From Chloroflexota bacterium (GTDB lineage: Bacteria; Chloroflexota; Limnocylindria; Limnocylindrales; CSP1-4): a stretch of 61,593 nucleotides of DNA. The notes under the pieces were generated by a model. It was not told the origin of the DNA. It searched no databases and saw only the letters and a list, made by a program, of their open reading frames with translations. This document shows, in pieces, positions 45,852 through 52,617 of the stretch (the first letter of the stretch is position 1; each line of letters opens with the position of its first letter). The position numbers and the translations under genes were made by a program. Location of the stretch: the NCBI GenBank assembly GCA_004297395.1, contig SCUO01000024.1, positions 1 to 61,593 of the forward strand, written 5' to 3'.

Positions 45852-47195
45852 GTGATCGGCCGCTTCCCGGCCCTCGCCTCGCCGATCTACCGGCGACTGC
45901 TGCTCGGCAACACCCTCGCGACCCTCGGCGCGTTCATGCAGGCGACCGCCCAGGGCTGGCTCGTCCTGCAGCTCACGAACTCGCCGGGCCTGCTCGGTCT
46001 CATCGGGGCCATCTCGGGGCTGCCGACGCTGTTCCTGGCGGTCCTCGCCGGCGTGCTCGCCGACCGACTCGACCGACGGCGGCTCCTCGCCTGGTCGTAC
46101 GGTGCGGCGGCGCTGCTGTCGGCGATCCTCGCTGTCCTGACGTTCACCGAGGCAGTCGCCTACTGGCACGTCGCGGTTATCGCACTCGCCGGCGGCGTCC
46201 TCCTCACGATCCAGATGCCGGCCAGCCAGGCGATCGTCTCGACCGCCGTCGATCGGGCCGTCCTCGGCGGCGCGATCGCCCTCAACTCGGCCCAGTACAA
46301 CCTCATGCGGATCGTCGGGCCGTCGCTGGCCGGCCTGGCGATCGCGGCCGGCGGCCTGGCCTTCGGGTTCGTCGCCAACGCAGTCGCCCTCGTCGTCGTT
46401 GCCGTCATCTTCATCCGCCTGCCGCTGCCACCGACCCGGGCGCTCGGCCGGCTCCAGGCCGCGCTCTGGGGCGATCTCCGCGACGGCGTCCGGCACGTGG
46501 CCGCGGACCGGGTCCTCTCGACCCTCGTGCTCCTCGCCGCGGCGCCGGCCCTGTTCATCCTGAACTACCTCGTGTTCCTGCCCGTGTACGCCCGCGACAT
46601 CCTGGCGATCGGGGCGCCGGGTCTGGGCCTCCTCACCAGCTCGATCGGGATTGGAGCGCTCACCGGCGCGCTCCTGGTTGCGTCGCGGCGGCCGCAGGGC
46701 GGCAGCGGCAAGCTCGCGCTGGTCGGCCTGGCCTCGATGTCGATCTCGTTGGCGACGTTCGCCGTTTCGACCTCTGTGCCGCTCAGCTGCGTCGCCCTGG
46801 CGATCCTCGGCGCCAGCCAGGTGGCCTACTACTCGACCACGAACACGCTCCTCCAGGTCCGCGTTCCCGGCCGACTGCGAGGCCGCGTGCACAGTCTCTA
46901 CGTGCTGTTCTCGATCGGCCTGATCCCGCTCGGCAACGTCGTGGCGGGGGCGCTGGCGGAGCGCGTGACCGTGCCTCCGGTGCTCGCCGTTGGCGGCGCG
47001 GCCACGCTCGCGATCGTCGTCGTGGCGGCGATCGTGCGCCCGGAGATCCGTCACCTCCAGCCGGGCCTCCCGGGGACCAGTGGGGCGTCCGGGGCGGCCC
47101 CGGCCGCTGCCGATCCAGCCGCCATCGAGCCCTCGGCCGTAGCGCCTGCCGGCCTCGCGACCGGCGACGTCACCGAGCCCCCGCTCGAGGCCTGA
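45852..47195 (+). CDS. Major facilitator superfamily exporter (DHA3/EntS-like)
   Basis: A 447-residue inner-membrane protein with about 12 hydrophobic segments starting FPALASPIYRRLLLGNTLATLGAFMQATAQGWLVLQL, the characteristic start of the DHA3 exporter group. The loop 2-3 motif is GVLADRLDRRRLLAWS, and loop 8-9 has VPGRLRGRVHSLYVLF. Relatives export siderophores, macrolides or other drugs. GTG 45852 is chosen since it immediately precedes the conserved start. It lies 37 nt after the M16 pair and may be cotranscribed. The C-terminal tail is Ala/Pro-rich and variable. Confidence 0.85.
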   Translation: MIGRFPALASPIYRRLLLGNTLATLGAFMQATAQGWLVLQLTNSPGLLGLIGAISGLPTLFLAVLAGVLADRLDRRRLLAWSYGAAALLSAILAVLTFTEAVAYWHVAVIALAGGVLLTIQMPASQAIVSTAVDRAVLGGAIALNSAQYNLMRIVGPSLAGLAIAAGGLAFGFVANAVALVVVAVIFIRLPLPPTRALGRLQAALWGDLRDGVRHVAADRVLSTLVLLAAAPALFILNYLVFLPVYARDILAIGAPGLGLLTSSIGIGALTGALLVASRRPQGGSGKLALVGLASMSISLATFAVSTSVPLSCVALAILGASQVAYYSTTNTLLQVRVPGRLRGRVHSLYVLFSIGLIPLGNVVAGALAERVTVPPVLAVGGAATLAIVVVAAIVRPEIRHLQPGLPGTSGASGAAPAAADPAAIEPSAVAPAGLATGDVTEPPLEA

Positions 47196-47307
47196 AACCT
47201 TTCCCCTCGGCCTGGTCTCAGTCAGTCGAACGGTCCGGCCATGGACCAACCGGTCAAATCGACCGGGCGGCCGACGCGATCAGGCAGTGACACGAGGGAT
47301 ACACGAG

Positions 47308-47826
<519 letters not shown>

Positions 47827-47894
47827 TCTGCTCCGACCGGACCGGCCGGGACGTGACGAACGGCACCCCGTGGCTGCCACCTCGAACTGCCACC

Positions 47895-48554
47895 ATGGGC
47901 TCGACCCCGTCCGGCGACCCGCCGGACGGGGCGAGACCGTGGAGGGGACCGATCGAGACGACTGCCGGCTGGTCCACCGCCGGGCCGAGCGATGAGCACA
48001 CGATCGTTGCGGCCGTCCTCGACGGTGACCGCGATGCCTTCCGGATCCTCGTGGACCGGGAGTCCGCCGCGGTCATCCGCGCCTGTCACCGCGTTCTCGG
48101 CGACCTCGCCGAGGCCGAAGACGTCGCCCAGGAGGCCTTCGTGACCGCCTACCGCTCGCTGGCCACGTGGCGCGGCGACGGTCCGTTCGGGGCGTGGCTG
48201 TCCCGGATCGCGGTCCGCCTGGCACTCCGCCACGCGTCGAAGCGCCGGACGATTGCCTGGGTCCGGCCGACCTTCGACGGGCACGATGACGACCGCCTCG
48301 CCACGCTGCCGGCCGGGCGGGGGACGGATCCTGAGGGCCTTGCTCTCCGCGGCGAGCGGCAGCGATCCGTCCGCGACGCCGTGGCCCGCCTCGACGAGCC
48401 GTATCGTGAGGTCGTCGCTCTCCGCTTCTTCGCCGAGCAATCGCTCGACGAGATCGCGACCATCACCGGGCGTCCCCTCGGTACCGTCAAGACCCATTTG
48501 CACCGGGGCCTGATCCGGCTGCGCAATCGACTCGAGGAAGGAGGCGACCGATGA
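47895..48554 (+). CDS. ECF-family RNA polymerase sigma factor (SigE/SigW-like)
   Basis: A 219-residue sigma factor. Region 2 is FRILVDRESAAVIRACHRVLGDLAEAEDVAQEAFVTAYRSLATW with the -10 helix GAWLSRIAVRLALRHASKRR. Region 4 is VARLDEPYREVVALRFFAEQSLDEIATITGRPLGTVKTHLHRGLIRLRNRLEE. The N-terminal 30 residues are low in similarity; ATG 47895 is used, but GTG 47853 is in frame. Its stop overlaps the next gene by 4 bp, the typical sigma/anti-sigma coupling. The regulon probably includes its own operon and perhaps the Asp-rich protein. Confidence 0.9.
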   Translation: MGSTPSGDPPDGARPWRGPIETTAGWSTAGPSDEHTIVAAVLDGDRDAFRILVDRESAAVIRACHRVLGDLAEAEDVAQEAFVTAYRSLATWRGDGPFGAWLSRIAVRLALRHASKRRTIAWVRPTFDGHDDDRLATLPAGRGTDPEGLALRGERQRSVRDAVARLDEPYREVVALRFFAEQSLDEIATITGRPLGTVKTHLHRGLIRLRNRLEEGGDR

Positions 48555-49282
48555 GCCAGACGCCCCGGTCCTTCCGTCCCGGCGAGCTCGATGGCGCCGA
48601 TCGCCGGGTTGACGACGCGGAGCTCGCCGCAGCAAGCGCCATGGCCCACGAGATCGAAGCCTCCCTGCCCGGCGATTTCCTCGGCCCGACCGCCGCATTC
48701 GGTGACCGGGTCATGGCCGCGATCGCCCTCGAGCCGGCGCCGCGGCCGGCCGGGTTTCTGACCGTCCTCCGGGCTCGACCCGGGCTGGCCGGGTTGGTTG
48801 CGAGCGTCCGCGAGGCGTGGGCGGTCGTGGGTGGCGGCCCGGGGCGGCCGATCCGGGCCCGGGGGCTCGCCCTTGCCTACGTCTTCGCGATCCTCGTGAT
48901 CGGCACCTCGCTGACCGGCGCTGTCGGCTACGGGGCCGCGGGCGCGCTCGGCTTCCTCGACGGCGACAACCAACCGACGCCGACGCTCCCGGAAACAGTC
49001 GAGCCATCACCATCGCTGGAGCCGGATGGGACCCCGACGCCTTCACCGTCTCCCACGGTCACGCCGGCGCCGACCGAATCCATTGAGCCCTCGGAATCGC
49101 CCGACCCCGACGAGAGCACTGAGCCCGACGCGTCGGACGACCACGGCGGCTCGACGCCCGGCTCCTCGGACGACGGCGGGTCGTCACCCGCGCCGAGTCA
49201 GGACGACGACGATTCGGCGCTCGAGCCGAGCGACACCCCGCGCCCCTCCGACACCCCGAAGCCCTCCCAGACCCCCAGCTGA
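48551..49282 (+). CDS. Putative anti-sigma factor with a long acidic extracytoplasmic tail
   Basis: A 243-residue single-pass membrane protein. The cytosolic part (about 1-100) has an early acidic helix LAAASAMAHEIEASLPGDF and a basic stretch before the transmembrane helix GLALAYVFAILVIGTSLTGAVGY (about 105-127). The remaining 110 residues are a Pro/Ser/Asp/Glu-rich tail with no fold. The position, a 4-bp overlap with an ECF sigma gene, and topology argue for an anti-sigma role, although a zinc-type ZAS motif (HxxxCxxC) is absent. The tail may be the sensory part. It ends just before a perfect hairpin at 49287-49316. Confidence 0.65.
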   Translation: MSQTPRSFRPGELDGADRRVDDAELAAASAMAHEIEASLPGDFLGPTAAFGDRVMAAIALEPAPRPAGFLTVLRARPGLAGLVASVREAWAVVGGGPGRPIRARGLALAYVFAILVIGTSLTGAVGYGAAGALGFLDGDNQPTPTLPETVEPSPSLEPDGTPTPSPSPTVTPAPTESIEPSESPDPDESTEPDASDDHGGSTPGSSDDGGSSPAPSQDDDDSALEPSDTPRPSDTPKPSQTPS

Positions 49283-49286
49283 AACG

Positions 49287-49316
49287 ATCGAGCGGAGCCC
49301 CCCGACTCCGCTCGAT
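49287..49316. terminator. Hairpin terminator between convergent operons
   Basis: Perfect 11-bp stem ATCGAGCGGAG/CTCCGCTCGAT with an 8-nt loop, 4 nt after the anti-sigma-like stop and 24 nt before the end of the TadG-A gene. It could serve both directions. It has no U-tract on the plus strand. Confidence 0.65.
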
Positions 49317-49340
49317 GTGAATGCGCGAGGTCCGGCGGAG

Positions 49341-50843
49341 CTACTCGACGAGGCCAACTCCCTCCAGCTGGAACAGGTCGTCCGGGTTGTAGTCGACGAG
49401 GAGGGTGCCGCCGTTGCCATTGATCGTGAAGTTGTAGGCGATCACCTGGGCGCTGACCGAGGAGCCGCCGTCGCCGTTGATCCAGACCTCGGCATTCGCC
49501 GCGTACACCGTCCCAACCAGGATTGTCGTGGCGCCGTTGCCGTTGACCCTGATCTCGTTGGTGTTGGACCGGTCCTGGAAGATCACCATGTTTTCCCAGA
49601 GCGTGGTCGCGATGCCTCGGAGTTGTAGCGAAACGGTGTTGCCGTTGAACTGAAGGCCGCCGAAGCACCCCGCGTTGTACGACGGATCGGCCTCACATTG
49701 GTCACTGAAGAGCGAGTCCTCGCTGTTGTAGATCAGCACGCCGCCGCCACCGGCGTCCGTCGCGAACGCGGTGCCGCCACTGTCGACGGCGATGAGCGTG
49801 CCCTTCGTCATGCTGATTCCGCCGCCCCCGATCCAATAGATCCCGGGCTCCAGATAGAGCGTCACGGTCTCGGAGTTGACTACTATGCCGCCCGGGTAGT
49901 ACCCGGGGTAGAGGCGGTACTTGGTGTTGTTGACGCCCCCGCCCTGGAACTGGCAGGTCTGCGGGTTGGCTTTGAAGGTCGCGAGGTCAGAACCGGCGAC
50001 GGGGCAGTTGCCCGGCACGCTGCCGGACCCTGCGTCCACTTCGACGCGACCCAGGATCGTCGGCTCGGGCGGCGTCGCAAGCCCCACAAGGGGGTCACCC
50101 GACACCTGGATCGGACTCGGTTCGGGACAGTCGAAGTTGCCATGCTGGTCGACCACGCCGGAGACAGAATCGCAGCTGCTCGCCTGGCCGGACCCATTGC
50201 CGTTGATCATCAGGCCGGGTGCGCATGCCGAGTCGACGTGAATGGCGCCGCCGACGACGACGCCGCCCCCGCCGGTGATCTTCGATGTGCCGCACGGATC
50301 GAGGCTGAGGAGAGAGAAAGGGAGCGCGTTGTTCGACGAGTTCCGAGCAACGGCCAGCGCCCCGGTGTGGTGCGATGTCAGTCCCAGGATCCCCGAGAAC
50401 ACGGACGGCCGCGTTGAATCGACGATGACCTCGATGTTCTGGGTCTGGCCGCTGAACTGGGTCTCGGGTCCCGGCGGGTACTTGACCGTGATCGCGGCGT
50501 TCGCGGGCCCGTCCGCGGCGAGGTACGCCTCGGCAACCTCGCATGCGGCCGTCACGTGCTTCATGTTGGCATTTGCTCGCTGTCCCGCGGAGAGGTCACT
50601 GCAGAGCCCTTGGTACTGGCCGGTCACGATGGGCAGGTAGCGCGCGCCCGCCAGCGCGGCGGCATCGGCCGCGTTCTGCTGAGTCCGCCGATCGACGAGG
50701 CTCTGGCCGGTGTCGAAGACGAGCGCGGCGACGGCAATGATGGCCACGAGTCCGCCCGCGAAGATCACGAGGACCTGGCCGGACTCCGAGTCTGCTTGCC
50801 GCCGGCGGACCAGCCGGCGGACCCGATCAGTTGTTGACGACAA
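49341..50843 (-). CDS. TadG-like pilus-assembly protein with C-terminal beta-helix domain (cluster A)
   Basis: A 500-residue envelope protein. The N-terminus is the TadE/TadG-type hydrophobic helix: ESGQVLVIFAGGLVAIIAVAALVFDTGQ followed by DRRTQQNAADAAALAGARYL, the usual TadG start. Instead of a von Willebrand domain, the rest is rich in Gly/Asn/Val strands and turns. It ends in GTVYAANAEVWINGDGGSSVSAQ and INGNGGTLLVDY repeats, like DUF7305-type beta-helix domains on pilus proteins. Start TTG 50843 overlaps the preceding TadE gene by 17 bp. It is the third gene of an E-E-G operon. No tadA, tadB, tadC or rcpA gene is in the window. Confidence 0.78.
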   Translation of the reverse strand: MSSTTDRVRRLVRRRQADSESGQVLVIFAGGLVAIIAVAALVFDTGQSLVDRRTQQNAADAAALAGARYLPIVTGQYQGLCSDLSAGQRANANMKHVTAACEVAEAYLAADGPANAAITVKYPPGPETQFSGQTQNIEVIVDSTRPSVFSGILGLTSHHTGALAVARNSSNNALPFSLLSLDPCGTSKITGGGGVVVGGAIHVDSACAPGLMINGNGSGQASSCDSVSGVVDQHGNFDCPEPSPIQVSGDPLVGLATPPEPTILGRVEVDAGSGSVPGNCPVAGSDLATFKANPQTCQFQGGGVNNTKYRLYPGYYPGGIVVNSETVTLYLEPGIYWIGGGGISMTKGTLIAVDSGGTAFATDAGGGGVLIYNSEDSLFSDQCEADPSYNAGCFGGLQFNGNTVSLQLRGIATTLWENMVIFQDRSNTNEIRVNGNGATTILVGTVYAANAEVWINGDGGSSVSAQVIAYNFTINGNGGTLLVDYNPDDLFQLEGVGLVE

Positions 50844-51330
50844 GGGTCGAGCTCCCTTCGACGGTGATGGCGGGCATCGGAAGCGGCAGAAGCAGGGTGA
50901 AGGTGGTCCGTACGACCACCGTCACTTTCTCGCCCCGCTGGTTGCTGGTGTCCCAGCAGGGGTTCGTCGGGAATGGCGCGCTGAAGGGGCACGTCTGGGC
51001 CGGGAAGTCGATGGTGTTGATGACGCCCACCGCGATATTCCTGACGGCGTCCTTGACGTTGTCGCCCATAGGGTCGACGGGATTCGTGGGCACCCCGAAC
51101 ACGAGATCTCCCGGCATCGGCCCGGACGGGTTGACCGACTTCGCGCCGTGGACGATGGCGTAGCGGGCCCCCTCCCGGGCAGCGTTGTTGAGCACCTGGA
51201 CCGTGTAGACGTAGCGCCCGAACTCGATGATGCCGTACAGGACGAGCAGAAAGATGGGGATGACCAGGGCGAACTCGGTCAGCGCCTGGCCAGCCCCGCC
51301 CTTCGCTCGTCGACACTCTCTTGCGGTCAT
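50827..51330 (-). CDS. TadE-like pseudopilin (cluster A, second)
   Basis: A 167-residue single-pass protein. Short basic head RRAKGG, then the TadE signature GQALTEFALVIPIFLLVLYGIIEFGRYVYTVQVLNNAAREGARYA, where the Glu after the hydrophobic start is the residue needed for prepilin processing. The C-terminal part has three Cys, two of them in a CPFSAPFPTNPCW segment that could form a disulfide. ATG 51330 shares one base with the stop of the upstream TadE gene (TGATG). It is followed by the TadG-like gene. Confidence 0.85.
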   Translation of the reverse strand: MTARECRRAKGGAGQALTEFALVIPIFLLVLYGIIEFGRYVYTVQVLNNAAREGARYAIVHGAKSVNPSGPMPGDLVFGVPTNPVDPMGDNVKDAVRNIAVGVINTIDFPAQTCPFSAPFPTNPCWDTSNQRGEKVTVVVRTTFTLLLPLPMPAITVEGSSTLVVNN

Positions 51331-51935
51331 CACGGCGTCGGGAGGTCCGAGATTCGGAACAGACTGTGCCGCTCGAAGGTGACCTGGAGCGGTGACCACC
51401 CGAAGATCTGGAAGTTGAAGAACGGTGTGAACGTGTATGTCATCGTCACGTGCACCGTGCACGGCGGGTCGGTCGTCGCGTCGGCGCACTCCGGATCGGC
51501 GTAGCTCGCGCACTCGGTCGATGGCCCGGTATCGGGCTCGAGCGAGCACTCGAAGACCGGGTTCGTGCAGGTCCCGTGGTTGATCGTGCCGCCCGGCTCC
51601 TGGTACCCCTCGAGATGACTGCCCCACGTCGCAGTGCAGGCGCGGCGCTCCATCTCGCCGGTCGTCGTTGGCGAGTTCACAGCTGTCCAGTAGGTCGACT
51701 TGAAGGAACCGTAGTCGGCAGCCTCGCGGGCGGCTGACTCGACGGCGACCATGCTGGTGTACAGGCGCCCGAAGTCGGCGATCGCGACGACGATCAGGAG
51801 GAGGACGGGAGCGATGAGCGCGAATTCAGCCAGGGCCTGTCCTCGCGGGCTCAGACCACGTCGCGCGCGCCATGAAGTGAGGCGCGCCGGGAGGCGCGCC
51901 TCACGCCGGCGGAGGCGGTGACCCCCATGCATCAC
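51330..51935 (-). CDS. TadE-like pseudopilin (cluster A, first)
   Basis: A 201-residue single-pass protein with the TadE core GQALAEFALIAPVLLLIVVAIADFGRLYTSMVAVESAAREAADYG after a basic head of about 30 residues. The exposed part is Cys-rich (ACTATWG, GTCTNPVFECS, ECASYADPECAD, PPCTVHV), so several disulfides are likely. GTG 51935 is chosen because it sits 7 nt after the -10 TACCTT, exactly as in cluster B; TTG 51944 and ATG 51932 are alternatives. It is first in the operon and directly under the shared operator. Confidence 0.83.
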   Translation of the reverse strand: MMHGGHRLRRREARLPARLTSWRARRGLSPRGQALAEFALIAPVLLLIVVAIADFGRLYTSMVAVESAAREAADYGSFKSTYWTAVNSPTTTGEMERRACTATWGSHLEGYQEPGGTINHGTCTNPVFECSLEPDTGPSTECASYADPECADATTDPPCTVHVTMTYTFTPFFNFQIFGWSPLQVTFERHSLFRISDLPTP

Positions 51936-51942
51936 GTTCAGC

Positions 51943-51992
51943 AAGGTAGCAGCCGGTACCTTGCGCCCGCAATGACAGCCAGAAGTCCCACC
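51943..51992 (-). promoter_or_regulatory. Shared-type promoter/operator of Tad cluster A
   Basis: On the minus strand a block GGACTTCTGGCTGTCATTG is followed by TTGCGG as -35, an 18-nt spacer, -10 TACCTT (51948-51943) and 7 nt to GTG 51935. An inverted repeat GCAAGGTA-N8-TACCTTGC (51941-51964) covers the -10 with its downstream arm. Cluster B has the same layout. Confidence 0.65.
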
Positions 51993-52007
51993 AACCCCAC
52001 CCGAAGG

Positions 52008-52013
52008 TACCCT
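52008..52013 (+). promoter_or_regulatory. -10 element of the PfkB-like gene, next to an operator half-site
   Basis: TACCCT is followed by 8 nt and ATG 52022. It overlaps CCGAAGGTA (52001-52009), which resembles one arm of the Tad operators. Confidence 0.45.
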
Positions 52014-52021
52014 TTCACACC

Positions 52022-52582
52022 ATGATTGTGATTGCAGGAGCCCTATCAGGCGCGGCGGTGCGCGGCGTCACCGCAGTCGGTGTCGGCGAGCGCGCTGCCG
52101 CCGCGAAGGCGGAGGTCCAGGTGGTGGGCGTCGTCGCGGACGATGCGGCGGGCGATCGACTCCTCGCCGGGCTGGCAGGCCAGCGGGTTGGGCATGCGGC
52201 GGTGCTGCGGGAGCCGCCACGCGACCTCGAGACTGCTGACCTCGATCTGGCCCTGCGATACCTGCCTGACATCAAGGTGATCGTCACGGTCGGGGTGGCG
52301 CCGACGATCGTCCGCGTGGCCTCGGACCACGCCGAGTGGCTGGGGGCCCGGCTCGTCGTGGTCGAGACACCTGAGCGACGCGGCGAGGCCCCGGTCGTCG
52401 GCGAGCCACCCCAAATCGAGGAGATCGCCGAAGGTGCGATCGTGCTCGAGGCGCCCGCGTCCGATCCGGACGGCACCTTCGCCGGCTTCGTCGGGGCGCT
52501 CGCGGCCCGCCTGGATGCGGGAGCAACCCCCGCCGATGCCTGGGCGGCGACGACGCACGACCTCGCGGTGGATCCGCTCTAG
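52022..52582 (+). CDS. Short PfkB/ribokinase-fold-like protein
   Basis: A 186-residue protein, much shorter than PfkB sugar kinases (about 300). VQVVGVVADDAAGDRLLAGLAGQRVGHAAVLRE matches the N-terminal nucleotide/substrate region of that fold. PDGTFAGFVGALAARLDAGATPADAWAAT matches the C-terminal helix after the GAGD site. The GAGD catalytic motif itself is replaced by DPDGTF, and the middle sugar-binding part is shortened, so kinase activity is doubtful. It stands alone between two divergent-facing Tad operons, with its own leaderless promoter beside an operator-like half-site. A regulatory or binding role is possible but not shown. Confidence 0.55.
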   Translation: MIVIAGALSGAAVRGVTAVGVGERAAAAKAEVQVVGVVADDAAGDRLLAGLAGQRVGHAAVLREPPRDLETADLDLALRYLPDIKVIVTVGVAPTIVRVASDHAEWLGARLVVVETPERRGEAPVVGEPPQIEEIAEGAIVLEAPASDPDGTFAGFVGALAARLDAGATPADAWAATTHDLAVDPL

Positions 52583-52617
52583 CCTGAGCAGCCCGACTCA
52601 CCGGCTGAACGGAGGCG

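Noticed and set aside
45573-47249. A 558-codon open frame on the minus strand
   Set aside because: Antisense to the MFS exporter; Arg/Asp/Gly-rich translation with no domain.
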